Assembly: GCA_017397695.1 (NCBI GenBank)
Contig: JAFQIF010000078.1
Coordinates: forward strand, 1 to 32,964
DNA from: Clostridia bacterium
GTDB taxonomy: Bacteria > Bacillota_A > Clostridia > Christensenellales > Aristaeellaceae
Length of the DNA stretch: 32,964 bases
Direction of reading: 5' to 3'
Shown: positions 23,481-30,811 of the stretch, piece after piece
How the letters are laid out: the number at the start of each line of letters is the position of its first letter
Position numbering within the stretch: position 1 is the first letter of the stretch
Position numbers and translations under genes: made by a program
The notes under the pieces: model-generated
Database searches by the model: none
What the model saw: only the letters and a program-made list of their open reading frames with translations
Told to the model about the DNA's origin: nothing

Positions 23481-24854
23481 TCATCTTCTCCGCAATCCCT
23501 TGGGATAATGATTCTTCATGACGCCGCCGGCCTGCTTGCCAAAGCCCAGCGAAACGCCATGGAGCGTGAGCAGCGTATACCCGGGCTCAAGATCGCCCAG
23601 ATCGAGCGCCTCGCCCGCCTGATAAGCCAGCGCCTGCTTCTCGCTGAGCTCCGCCGTGCGCGCAGCCTCTTCGGGCAGCAGCGCCATCGCCAGCGCGTGG
23701 TCCGGTTCGCAGCGCTTCCCCTCCATATGGCACAGCAGCAGCCCCGTACGCAGCACGCGCAGGCCATCCAGCCGGGCAGCATCGTCCAGCCCATCCGGCA
23801 GCGCCCATAGGCTGTCGCCCGCCGCATGCAGGCGATCAAAAGACATTCCCTTCGCCAGCACATCCGGCAGGGCAATCACGGTTTCCCGCTTTTTCTTGCC
23901 GCCGTCTTTTCCGCGCTGGTTTTTCCTGGCGCCCTTTGGCTTCTCCTCGCGTACAGGCGTGCCGGGCGCATCCGCGGATTTGCGCAGGAGGGAGACAAAG
24001 TGGCCTTCGCCGCAAATCTCGTGCGGATACAGGTGCACATAGCCGCATTTCCCGGAAGGCAGGCCGGGCAGTTCAAATCCCTCCAGCGCAAACTCGGGAT
24101 GGATTTTCAAAAAGCGCGTGAGCACACCCTCGTTCTCTGTGTCGTTGAACGTGCAGGTGGAATAGACCATCGCGCCGCCGGGAGCGAGCATCTTTGCCGC
24201 TTCCTCCAGAATTTCCATCTGCCGGTCCGCACAACCGCGCGGGCTGTTCTCGCTCCACTCGTCCCTTGCTTCGGGCTGCCTGCGGAACATGCCCTCGCCG
24301 GAGCACGGCGCATCGACGAGAATTCTGTCGAAAAACGCTTCGAAATGCGGCACAAGCTGCGCAGGCATCGCCGAGGTGACCACAGCGCTGCGCACGCCCA
24401 TGCGCTCGATATTACGCGAGAGAATCTGCGCGCGGGAGGGCACGGGCTCGTTGCACACGAGCAGCCCCTTACCTTGCATCAGACCAGCAATCTGTGTGCT
24501 CTTGCCGCCGGGCGCGGCGCACAGATCGAGCACGCGCTCGCCTGGCTGCGGATCCAGCACGCTCACAGCCGACAGGGCGCTGGGCTCCTGCAGATAAAAC
24601 AGGCCGCCCTCATGCAGCGGGGACAGGCCCGGGCGCGCATCGCCCGCGACAAAATAACAGCCCTTCGCCCATGGAACCGCTTCACCTGCGCCCTCGATCA
24701 CACAGGGCAGCGTGCCGTCCGGCCGCACAAGCAGATTCACGCGCAGCGCGCGCGTCACCGGCTCACAGAGGGATTTTTCGTACGCAAAAAAGCCTGCTTC
24801 ACCGAGCAGGCGTTTCATCTGTTCAATATATGCCATTGGCAAGTTACTGATCAT
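23481..24854 (-). CDS. RsmF/YebU-type rRNA (cytosine-C5)-methyltransferase
   Basis: A 457-residue NOL1/NOP2/Sun family enzyme. The SAM site LDLCAAPGGKSTQ is at 109-121. The two catalytic cysteines are C184 in DAPCSGEGMFRR and C234 in YSTCTFNDTENE. A lysine-rich linker (about 305-325) leads to a C-terminal RsmF-type PUA-like region ending LGFGKQAGGVMKNHYPKGLRR. It makes m5C in rRNA, by analogy 16S. ATG at 24854 is five bases after the stop of the small upstream gene and has only AAAGGG immediately before it, so translation may be coupled. Downstream is the facing hairpin pair. Confidence 0.93.
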   Translation of the reverse strand: MISNLPMAYIEQMKRLLGEAGFFAYEKSLCEPVTRALRVNLLVRPDGTLPCVIEGAGEAVPWAKGCYFVAGDARPGLSPLHEGGLFYLQEPSALSAVSVLDPQPGERVLDLCAAPGGKSTQIAGLMQGKGLLVCNEPVPSRAQILSRNIERMGVRSAVVTSAMPAQLVPHFEAFFDRILVDAPCSGEGMFRRQPEARDEWSENSPRGCADRQMEILEEAAKMLAPGGAMVYSTCTFNDTENEGVLTRFLKIHPEFALEGFELPGLPSGKCGYVHLYPHEICGEGHFVSLLRKSADAPGTPVREEKPKGARKNQRGKDGGKKKRETVIALPDVLAKGMSFDRLHAAGDSLWALPDGLDDAARLDGLRVLRTGLLLCHMEGKRCEPDHALAMALLPEEAARTAELSEKQALAYQAGEALDLGDLEPGYTLLTLHGVSLGFGKQAGGVMKNHYPKGLRRR

Positions 24855-24859
24855 GCCCT

Positions 24860-25267
24860 TTATAGTGCCTCTTTTTCTTCGAAGGTATTGTCAAACACCC
24901 GAACCGCACACAGCCTCCTGCGGTCGTCGATGCCGGATTCCACCACGTACATCCGTCCGATGGAGCAGGCGGAATTGAACACGGATTCCGTCGTCGTGAG
25001 GATACAGAAAATATTCTGCGATGCGCGGGAAAGCATGTTGCGGAAGACCACGTTGGGCGGCTCCATGCCCTCGCGCCGGATCTTCTGGGCAAAGCGGCGA
25101 TAAGCCGTGTTGGCCTTGGCCGCATTGTGGAAGACGTCCGGCGAAAGCGTGAGCGTGCAAAGATTTCCTTCAATCTGACTGGACGTCTGATAACGGCCAA
25201 GCCAGGGTCTATCCTCCGGCCAGGCGATAATCTCCACCACGGCACGGTCGGGTTCAATGGTGCGCAC
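24860..25267 (-). CDS. Unrecognised 135-residue protein
   Basis: A 135-residue soluble protein with no signal peptide or membrane segment; I do not recognise the family. Features: VVEIIAWPEDRPWLG near the start, a central basic/helical stretch with AYRRFAQKIRREG, and NSACSIGRMYVVESGIDDR followed by RLCAVRVFDNTF. GTG start at 25267 with GGAGGGAG seven bases upstream. A near-consensus promoter precedes it, and the methyltransferase gene follows five bases after its stop, so it leads a two-gene transcript. Real-gene evidence is promoter, ribosome site and coupling; function unknown, perhaps RNA-linked by neighbourhood only. Confidence 0.75.
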   Translation of the reverse strand: MRTIEPDRAVVEIIAWPEDRPWLGRYQTSSQIEGNLCTLTLSPDVFHNAAKANTAYRRFAQKIRREGMEPPNVVFRNMLSRASQNIFCILTTTESVFNSACSIGRMYVVESGIDDRRRLCAVRVFDNTFEEKEAL

Positions 25268-25304
25268 CTGCTCTCCCTCCCCTCACACGGCAAACTATTC
25301 AACT

Positions 25305-25333
25305 ATTGTATATTGATTATAACATAATGCCAA
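25305..25333 (-). promoter_or_regulatory. Sigma-A promoter of the unknown/RsmF operon
   Basis: Minus strand TTGGCA (25328-25333), 17-base spacer, TACAAT (25305-25310). A second TATAAT lies within the spacer. Confidence 0.78.
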
Positions 25334-25379
25334 TCTGCGCGGCAATATCAATCATTGAATTCCCATGATTTTCTAATGA

Positions 25380-26210
25380 TTATTTGAGTTCCTGGCTGGC
25401 AGCGAGCGCCGCAGTGCAGCCCTCGCCCACGGCCTTGGCCACCTGCAGCGGCAGCCCCGTACAGTCGCCCTCAGCAAATACGCCCGGCAGGTTGGTTCTC
25501 ATCTGGCGGTCCACCCGGATAAACGCACCGTCCATCTCAAGCCCCGGCAGAAGAGACGAAAGCGCCATCGCCTCGCGGAAGATGAACACGCCGTCAAAAG
25601 CCAGTTCCTCCCCGTCCGCGATTACGCCCGAAGCGCGCATGTCGCCGGTGATTTCTGTCACCTTCTCCCCGCGCACGACGATCCTTTCATCCAGTGCTTC
25701 ATCCGGCTTACCGAAATACGTAACCGACTGACACAGACTCATCAGGAAGTTCGCTTCGTGCACGGCCTCCGGACCTGCGCCGATAACGGCGACGCTTTTG
25801 CCGCGATAGAGCATGCCGTCGCAGGTACCGCAGTAGCTTACGCCGCGCCCAAGCAGCTTCTCCTCGCCGGGCAGAAGCTTGGGCTGCCTGGCGCCGGTGG
25901 CAAGAATCACCCGTTTAGCCTCTACAAAATCCGCGCCCAGGGACATCGCAAACGTATCGCCCATGGGGATCATCTGATGGACGACGCCGGGGCGAAGCTC
26001 TGCGCCCAGAGCCGCCGCCTGCTCACGCATAACCGCAAGCATCTCATTGCCGGATACGCCCGGCATGCCGGGGTAATTATCGATTCTCTCCGCGCGGGTG
26101 AGCCAGCCGGTATTCTGGCCGATGACGATGACAGACTTTTCGCGCTTTCTGGCGTTGATGGCGGCGCTGTAGCCCGCAGGGCCCGCGCCGATAACGGCGA
26201 TATCGTACAA
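25380..26210 (-). CDS. Thioredoxin-reductase-like FAD/NAD(P) oxidoreductase
   Basis: A 276-residue two-domain flavoprotein. FAD site IGAGPAGYSAA (7-17), active disulphide C127 and C130 in SYCGTCDG, second nucleotide site VIGAGPEAV (about 142-150), and the C-terminal FAD motif FAEGDCTGLPLQVAKAVGEG. The CxxC is CGTC where classic TrxB has CAT/VC, and the second glycine motif GAGPEA differs from GGGDSA, so the pyridine nucleotide or partner may differ from thioredoxin. I favour TTG at 26210, eight bases after AAGGAGG, over an ATG 10 codons upstream with no site; the shorter form begins exactly at the FAD domain. It lies 187 bases downstream of yhcH, behind a terminator. Confidence 0.88.
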   Translation of the reverse strand: MYDIAVIGAGPAGYSAAINARKREKSVIVIGQNTGWLTRAERIDNYPGMPGVSGNEMLAVMREQAAALGAELRPGVVHQMIPMGDTFAMSLGADFVEAKRVILATGARQPKLLPGEEKLLGRGVSYCGTCDGMLYRGKSVAVIGAGPEAVHEANFLMSLCQSVTYFGKPDEALDERIVVRGEKVTEITGDMRASGVIADGEELAFDGVFIFREAMALSSLLPGLEMDGAFIRVDRQMRTNLPGVFAEGDCTGLPLQVAKAVGEGCTAALAASQELK

Positions 26211-26266
26211 ATGCGTATCCTCCTTGATTCCTATCTCCATCCGAAACAGGTCTGCGCCCTGCAAGA

Positions 26267-26314
26267 GTCCCTTTGGGCTGCCGCCCAACCCCCTTCTCCG
26301 CTTCGCGCCGTTTT
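26267..26314 (-). repeat. Modular hairpin repeat, short copy
   Basis: On the minus strand GGCGCGAAGCGGAGAAGGGG is joined to GTTGGGCGGCAGCCCAAAGG. Same two-module form as 7085-7131. It sits in the leader of the thioredoxin-reductase-like gene. Confidence 0.72.
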
Positions 26315-26364
26315 ACGATGTTTTTTATCTAAGAGTTGTATCAACCCTCGATGCTCATATAAGA

Positions 26365-26391
26365 AAAAGCCGCAAGAAACCTGCGGCTTTT
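26365..26391 (-). terminator. Terminator of the yhcH-like gene
   Basis: A 10-bp stem (26365-26374 with 26382-26391), 7-base loop, followed on the minus strand by TTTTTCTT; 5 bases beyond the stop codon. Confidence 0.9.
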
Positions 26392-26396
26392 GTACA

Positions 26397-26840
26397 TTAC
26401 TTTTCAACCGGAATCTTCACGACAACCTTGCGGTAATGCTTGGGATACTGCTGATGGCAGCCGGCCTTGTGACCATCGCTGGGGAACATGATGTAGAACA
26501 TGCCCGGGCGGATGGACATCGCGGTGGACTTGCCGGTATAGAAGTAGCAGTCGCGCTCCGGCTCCGCGGTCGTCTTGTTCAGCTCCTGAATATGCGCCCA
26601 AGCCATGCGCTCGCCGCCGGAAATGCAGTACTGCAGGTCGATATACTCCCTGTGCGCTTCCAGATCAATACCGTCGATCTGACGGGTATCGCCTTCGGAA
26701 ACCGAGGCAAACAGGCCGTTCTCCAGTTCGTAGCGGCCCTCTTCCAGATCCGGCGCCTCCGCCAGGAAGGCAAAGGCCAGCTCCATATCCTTATGCAGCG
26801 CGTAGTAGCGCTCCTGCTCTTCGATGCGATCGATGATCAA
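26397..26840 (-). CDS. YhcH/YjgK/YiaL-family protein
   Basis: A 147-residue cupin-type protein of the YhcH/YjgK/YiaL (DUF386) family: EAHREYIDLQYCISGGERM, SIRPGMFYIMFPSDGHKAG and YRKVVVKIPVE are the family's conserved blocks, including the histidines expected for metal binding. Members are linked to sialic acid and other sugar catabolism (YhcH in E. coli lies in the nan operon), possibly as anomerases. Start is TTG at 26840, ten bases after AAAGGAGG; no ATG is available. It has its own strong promoter and terminator. A sialic-acid-lyase-like gene lies 4.4 kb away but is not in the same transcript. Confidence 0.9.
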   Translation of the reverse strand: MIIDRIEEQERYYALHKDMELAFAFLAEAPDLEEGRYELENGLFASVSEGDTRQIDGIDLEAHREYIDLQYCISGGERMAWAHIQELNKTTAEPERDCYFYTGKSTAMSIRPGMFYIMFPSDGHKAGCHQQYPKHYRKVVVKIPVEK

Positions 26841-26868
26841 AACAGATCAGCCTCCTTTGATATATACC

Positions 26869-26897
26869 ATTATACGTCAAGCGCTTTCCTTCGTCAA
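26869..26897 (-). promoter_or_regulatory. Sigma-A promoter of the yhcH-like gene
   Basis: Minus strand TTGACG (26892-26897), 17-base spacer, TATAAT (26869-26874), in the short gap after the DUF3842 gene. Confidence 0.87.
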
Positions 26898-26914
26898 GCG
26901 CGTGCCATCCGCGG

Positions 26915-27331
26915 TTATTCGCGCGTGCAGGCGGCCACAGCCTGCCTTGCCGCGTCGCTGATGAGCGCCTGCATGCTCATGCCGCCAACACCCGCCACAT
27001 GCGTATGGCAGCGCTCGGTCGGCACCAGAATGCGCGTAGCACGGCTCGCGCCCACGCAGGCAGCCATGTCGCCCGTCACCTCGCCCATCATCGCATCCTT
27101 GAGCACCAGCGCAATCGGCGCCACCAGCACGTCGGCATGCTCTGCCGCCCAGCGCACGGAGTTTTCGCCCGTCGCGCCGCGGTGCGCACCAGCCTTGAGC
27201 ATCGCAGCTGTTGCCATGGCGTTCGTGCCTATGCACAAAAGCTCCGCGCTGCTGGGCAGGATCGGCAGAATCGCGCCGATGAGCGCCTTACCGATACCGC
27301 CGCCCTGTCCGTCCAGTACGACAATCCTCAT
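26915..27331 (-). CDS. DUF3842 family protein
   Basis: A 138-residue protein with the DUF3842 pattern: VVLDGQGGGIGKALI (glycine-rich N-terminus), CIGTNAMATAAMLKAGAHRGATGENS, DVLVAPIALVLKDAMMGEVT and ILVPTERCHTHVAG. The N-terminal GQGGGIG suggests a nucleotide-binding Rossmann-like fold, but no activity is established for the family, which is common in Clostridia. ATG at 27331, with GAGGTG upstream, starts nine bases after the stop of the SGNH-like gene, so both share one promoter. No terminator is seen; the yhcH promoter lies right downstream. Confidence 0.88.
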   Translation of the reverse strand: MRIVVLDGQGGGIGKALIGAILPILPSSAELLCIGTNAMATAAMLKAGAHRGATGENSVRWAAEHADVLVAPIALVLKDAMMGEVTGDMAACVGASRATRILVPTERCHTHVAGVGGMSMQALISDAARQAVAACTRE

Positions 27332-27340
27332 ACCCGCACC

Positions 27341-28390
27341 TCAGCTTTCAAAGTCCGCCGCAAATGCCATCACTGCCTCGCGGATGCGCTCGCTGCCCGC
27401 ATGCATATCCTCCACCGTGCGCACCCGGCACTCGCCCGCGTCCATCGCGCGCATGATGCTGTCGCTGACGGCACCGGAGTGATGCGAATAATCAAAGTAC
27501 TGATCCAGATCCGTGATCCACTCCACACGGGAGGAATAATCGTAAATCTCGACGTTCTCATACCCCAGCAGCAGCTCGCATATCCGCGCGCGGGAGCGGA
27601 ACTGCTGCTCGGAAATGCCCTCGCGGGTCATCAGATACCAGTAGGCCACGGAATACGGCGGCATGTAGATCAGAAATCTCGTTTCGGGATGCGCCGCCAC
27701 ATAGCGCTCAATGTGGTTTTCGATATTGGCCGTGGAGCGCTCAATGCGGTACTCCGCATCCTGCATGGGCTTCTGCGGGGAAACAGCCGTCGCGTCGTAT
27801 ACGCTCCTGGCGGCAAAGACCACGTCCGTCCACTGGTACATGTCGTCGCGCTTGGCGCTTGTGTCTTTGCCGATATTTTTCAAAATCCGCGGCACACGCA
27901 CCAGAAGCACATCGCGGTTGAGCAGATAATTTACATCGTCGAGGAGATTGTCGTTCCACAGATAGTCGTAGATCTCCTCCATATCATCCACCGGGCCCAT
28001 CATGGAATACGCGTCCACAGCCAGGATGGCCAGATCCAGCGTCTCGCCGCGCCTTTGCTTGGCGCGGAAAACATGATCGAGCTGCCAGCCCATCTGCGCC
28101 GTATGCGAGCCGCGCATGGGCAGCTTCACCGACTGCACGGAGAACACTTCGTCGATCACCGACGGATGGCTCATCTCCACCATGGACGTGCCCAGGATGA
28201 CGGCGTTGTAATCGTAATTCTTGACGATACCGGGATTGTTGTAGCTCTCCTGATCATACAGCGGCAGGATGGAGGATTCGCGGTACTGCTCAAACGGATC
28301 GACGATAAACGTAACCAACGCGCACGCAAGCAGCGCGCAGACAAGCAGCCCCATCGCCGCAAGCACCCAGCGCTTTGCCGTTTTCAGCAT
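27341..28390 (-). CDS. Membrane-anchored SGNH-hydrolase-like protein
   Basis: A 349-residue protein with one N-terminal membrane segment (about 9-31) and an outside domain. The block VILGTSMVEMSHPS resembles SGNH block I (serine in GTS), and FDYSHHSG near the C-terminus gives a DxxH pair as in block V. This arrangement is typical of DltD/AlgJ-like proteins that handle acyl groups on cell-surface polymers, but no MBOAT acyltransferase partner is present here. I chose the ATG at 28390, six bases after AAAGGAGG; two in-frame ATGs just upstream overlap that site. Driven by a consensus promoter that diverges from deoD. Substrate unknown. Confidence 0.75.
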   Translation of the reverse strand: MLKTAKRWVLAAMGLLVCALLACALVTFIVDPFEQYRESSILPLYDQESYNNPGIVKNYDYNAVILGTSMVEMSHPSVIDEVFSVQSVKLPMRGSHTAQMGWQLDHVFRAKQRRGETLDLAILAVDAYSMMGPVDDMEEIYDYLWNDNLLDDVNYLLNRDVLLVRVPRILKNIGKDTSAKRDDMYQWTDVVFAARSVYDATAVSPQKPMQDAEYRIERSTANIENHIERYVAAHPETRFLIYMPPYSVAYWYLMTREGISEQQFRSRARICELLLGYENVEIYDYSSRVEWITDLDQYFDYSHHSGAVSDSIMRAMDAGECRVRTVEDMHAGSERIREAVMAFAADFES

Positions 28391-28434
28391 ATCCATCCTC
28401 CTTTCCGCATCCCGTCCCATTATTGGATATGATC

Positions 28435-28463
28435 ATGATAGTGCAGTTTTCCAAGAATGTCAA
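28435..28463 (-). promoter_or_regulatory. Sigma-A promoter of the SGNH-like/DUF3842 operon
   Basis: Minus strand TTGACA (28458-28463), 17-base spacer, TATCAT (28435-28440). Confidence 0.87.
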
Positions 28464-28501
28464 TTCCTTTCGCCGTGAAGCATGCGCCGGCGAAAAAGCT
28501 G

Positions 28502-28530
28502 TTGGCAATTCCCGCCGTGCAGGGTATAAT
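28502..28530 (+). promoter_or_regulatory. Sigma-A promoter of deoD
   Basis: Plus strand TTGGCA (28502-28507), 17-base spacer, TATAAT (28525-28530), leading to a leader of about 30 bases. Back-to-back with the promoter at 28435-28463. Confidence 0.9.
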
Positions 28531-28565
28531 AAGCATATATTTTGTAAACGAAAGGGGCTGCTTCC

Positions 28566-29276
28566 ATGTCCAATCCGAATATTCCGACCCCTCACATCAC
28601 CGCCAAGGAAGACGATTTCGCCCGCACGGTGCTCATGCCCGGCGATCCGCTGCGCGCCAAGTTCATCGCCGAAACATTCCTGGAAGATGCTGTGCTGGTC
28701 AATAACGTACGCGGCGTTCAGGGCTATACCGGCACCTACAAGGGCAAGCGCGTATCCGTGATGGCCTCCGGCATGGGCATGCCGTCCATCGGCATTTACT
28801 CCTACGAGCTCTACAATTACTACGGCGTGGAAAACATCATCCGTGTGGGCACTGCCGGCGGCATCGGCGACAACGTGCACGTGCGCGACGTGGTGATGGG
28901 CATGAGCGCCTACACCAATTCCAACTTTGGCCGCCAGTTCTTCGACGGCAACGTCGCCCCGTGCTGCTCGTTCAAGCTGCTGGACGCCGCTGTCGCCGCT
29001 GCGCGCAAGATGGGCATTGAGCCGAACGTCGGCGCGCTGTATTCCTCCGATATCTTCTACGACGAGGCCGGCGGCGCAGGCAAGCTGAAGAACCTGGGCG
29101 TGCTGGCGGTTGAAATGGAGGCCGCCGCGCTGTACCTCAACGCCGCGCGCGCGGGCAAGAATGCGCTGGCCATCTGCACGATTTCCGATCACATTTTCAC
29201 CGGCGAGTCCCTCCCGGCCGAGGAGCGCCAGGTCGGCTTCACGCAAATGATGGAGATCGCCCTGGAAATCGCCTAA
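28566..29276 (+). CDS. deoD: Purine nucleoside phosphorylase DeoD
   Basis: A 236-residue hexameric-type purine nucleoside phosphorylase that splits purine (deoxy)nucleosides with phosphate into base and (deoxy)ribose-1-phosphate. Landmarks are the phosphate loop LMPGDPLRAKFIAE, SGMGMPSIGIYSYEL, RVGTAGGI, the substrate-binding VEMEAAALY and the catalytic aspartate in ISDHIFTGE. Length is normal for DeoD. ATG at 28566 with AAAGGGG eight bases before it. It has its own strong promoter and is followed by a hairpin repeat rather than a plain terminator. No deoxyribose-phosphate genes are adjacent, so it acts alone in salvage here. Confidence 0.97.
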   Translation: MSNPNIPTPHITAKEDDFARTVLMPGDPLRAKFIAETFLEDAVLVNNVRGVQGYTGTYKGKRVSVMASGMGMPSIGIYSYELYNYYGVENIIRVGTAGGIGDNVHVRDVVMGMSAYTNSNFGRQFFDGNVAPCCSFKLLDAAVAAARKMGIEPNVGALYSSDIFYDEAGGAGKLKNLGVLAVEMEAAALYLNAARAGKNALAICTISDHIFTGESLPAEERQVGFTQMMEIALEIA

Positions 29277-29295
29277 GTGGGCTCATGTGCCCCAT

Positions 29296-29355
29296 GAAGG
29301 GAGTCTGAGGGATGAAATCCCTCAGGCAGGTCTGGGCGGCAGCCCAGCGTTCCCC
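29296..29355 (+). repeat. Modular hairpin repeat between deoD and ybaK
   Basis: GAAGGGAGTC, hairpin TGAGGGATGAAATCCCTCA, GGCAGGTCT, then GGGCGGCAGCCCAGCGTTCCC. Same module order as other copies, with the GGGATGAAATCCC hairpin type also seen in 268-344. It may act as the 3' end signal of deoD. Confidence 0.75.
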
Positions 29356-29442
29356 CATCTCGAAGCGCATTGCGCTTATATCCCCGCGTTTCGGAGGGCC
29401 CACGGCCCAATCAAAACGCAGCCCCAACAGAACGGAGAACCC

Positions 29443-29904
29443 ATGAGCATCGAAAGAGCCAGGGCCCATCTTGCCAAGCATGGGCTCGAAGAGAGAATCA
29501 AAGAACTCACCGTATCCAGCGCAACCGTCGCGCTCGCCGCGCAGGCGCTGGGCTGCGAACCGGCGCGCATCGCCAAGACGCTCTCGTTTGAACACGGCGA
29601 TGGCGCGATCCTCATCCTCGCCGCCGGCGACGCGCGCATCGACAATGCGAAATTCAAGCAGCGCTTCGGCATGAAAGCCAAGATGCTGGGCGCCGATAAG
29701 GTGGAGCCGCTCATCGGCCACGGTATCGGCGGCGTCTGCCCCTTCGGCGTGAACGAGGGCGTGCCGGTGTATCTGGATGAATCGCTGAAGCGGTTCGATT
29801 ACGTATTTCCCGCCGCAGGCACCAGCGCCAGCGCCGTGTATTTGACGCTCGAAGAGCTTGAGCGCGCCAGCGAGGCTGTAGGCTGGGTGGACGTCACCAA
29901 ATAA
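29443..29904 (+). CDS. ybaK: YbaK/EbsC-family aminoacyl-tRNA deacylase
   Basis: A 153-residue trans-editing protein of the YbaK/ProX family, which clears wrongly charged tRNA (Cys-tRNAPro for YbaK). Key blocks: TVALAAQALGCEPARIAKTLSF with the conserved lysine in AKTL, ILILAAGDARIDNAKF, GGVCPFGV and the final DYVFPAAGTSASAVYLT. Start chosen at ATG 29443, seven bases after GGAG; the in-frame extension upstream runs through a repeat and is rejected. Specificity (Cys-tRNAPro or other) is not certain. No promoter recognised; it may be read from deoD through the repeat. Confidence 0.88.
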   Translation: MSIERARAHLAKHGLEERIKELTVSSATVALAAQALGCEPARIAKTLSFEHGDGAILILAAGDARIDNAKFKQRFGMKAKMLGADKVEPLIGHGIGGVCPFGVNEGVPVYLDESLKRFDYVFPAAGTSASAVYLTLEELERASEAVGWVDVTK

Positions 29905-29915
29905 ACCAGATCAGC

Positions 29916-29958
29916 TTTTCCCTATGGGGAAGGTGGCCGCGAAGCGGACGGATGAGGT
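29916..29958. repeat. GGGGAAGGTGGCCGCGAAGC-type repeat
   Basis: CTTTTCCCTATGGGGAAGG (palindromic) is followed by CCGCGAAGCGG (palindromic) and ACGGATGAGG. This recalls short dispersed elements found in gaps of clostridial genomes; only one copy is present in this window, so membership is by recollection rather than by comparison here. Confidence 0.45.
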
Positions 29959-29998
29959 CTGCGCCGCAGCGGATCACGAATCACAAAGGAGTAACCAT

Positions 29999-30811
29999 AT
30001 GCTTGACCGTATTTTTATTTCCTCGGATATCGAGGGCACCTGCGGCATCTGCCACTGGGACGAAACCGAGCTGGGCAAAGCCGAATATGAACCCTTCCGC
30101 CGCCAGATGACCGCCGAGGTCGCCGCGGCATGCGAGGGCGCGATCGCCGGCGGCTGCGACGATATCCTGATCAAGGACGCGCACGACAGCGCGCGCAACC
30201 TGCTGCCCGCCGAGCTGCCGGAAAAGATCCAGATCTTCCGCGGCTGGGGCAGCGACATTCATTCCATGATGTCGGGAATCGACGCAAGCTTTGCCGGCGC
30301 CATCTTCACCGGCTATCATTCCCCGTCCAACTTTGATACCAGCCCCCTGGCGCACACCATGAACACGCAGAACTGCTCCATCAAGATCAACGGCATTCAG
30401 ACCAGCGAGCTGGTGATCAACGCGTTCGTGTGCGCGATGTACGACGTGCCGCTGCTGATGGTCGCAGGCGACGTTGGCGTATGCGAGCAAGCCAAGCGCC
30501 TCAATCCGAACATCTTCACCGTGCCGGTGCAGCAGGGCCGCGGCAATGGCACCATCTCCATCCATCCCGCCGAGGCCGTGCGCCGCTATCGCGAAACCGC
30601 CGAGAAAGCCGTACGCGAGGGCATCGCCAACCCGGACAAGTTCAAAATCGAGATGCCCAACAAGTTCGATGTGGAAGTCGAATTCGTGAAGCATTTTAAG
30701 GCGCGCCGCGCGAGCTTCTACCCGGGCGTTCGCCAGACCGGCGCACGCAGCGTGCTGTTCTCCTCCGACGCGTACTACGAAGTCCTTCGCTTCTTCATGT
30801 TCTGCCTGTGA
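29999..30811 (+). CDS. dppA: M55-family D-aminopeptidase (DppA-like)
   Basis: A 270-residue zinc peptidase of family M55, which in Bacillus DppA removes N-terminal D-amino acids from short peptides such as those from peptidoglycan. Conserved metal-site blocks are SSDIEGTCG (D10, E12), KDAHDSARN (H62), IFTGYHS (H107) and QTSELVINA (E137). C-terminal VLFSSDAYYEVLRFF is typical, so the protein looks complete. ATG at 29999 with AAAGGAG seven bases upstream; the longer frame upstream crosses a repeat. Its TGA (30809-30811) is followed in the same frame by a truncated XRE regulator. Confidence 0.92.
   Translation: MLDRIFISSDIEGTCGICHWDETELGKAEYEPFRRQMTAEVAAACEGAIAGGCDDILIKDAHDSARNLLPAELPEKIQIFRGWGSDIHSMMSGIDASFAGAIFTGYHSPSNFDTSPLAHTMNTQNCSIKINGIQTSELVINAFVCAMYDVPLLMVAGDVGVCEQAKRLNPNIFTVPVQQGRGNGTISIHPAEAVRRYRETAEKAVREGIANPDKFKIEMPNKFDVEVEFVKHFKARRASFYPGVRQTGARSVLFSSDAYYEVLRFFMFCL

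Noticed and set aside
24844..25302. 152-codon minus frame overlapping the unknown 135-residue gene
   Set aside because: Arg/Ser/Pro-rich, no ribosome site; the alternative frame has GGAGGGAG, a promoter and coupling to rsmF.
25350..25381. AATCATT...AATGATT inverted repeat as terminator of the thioredoxin-reductase-like gene
   Set aside because: Only a 7-bp AT-rich stem with an 18-base loop that includes the stop codon and has no T run.
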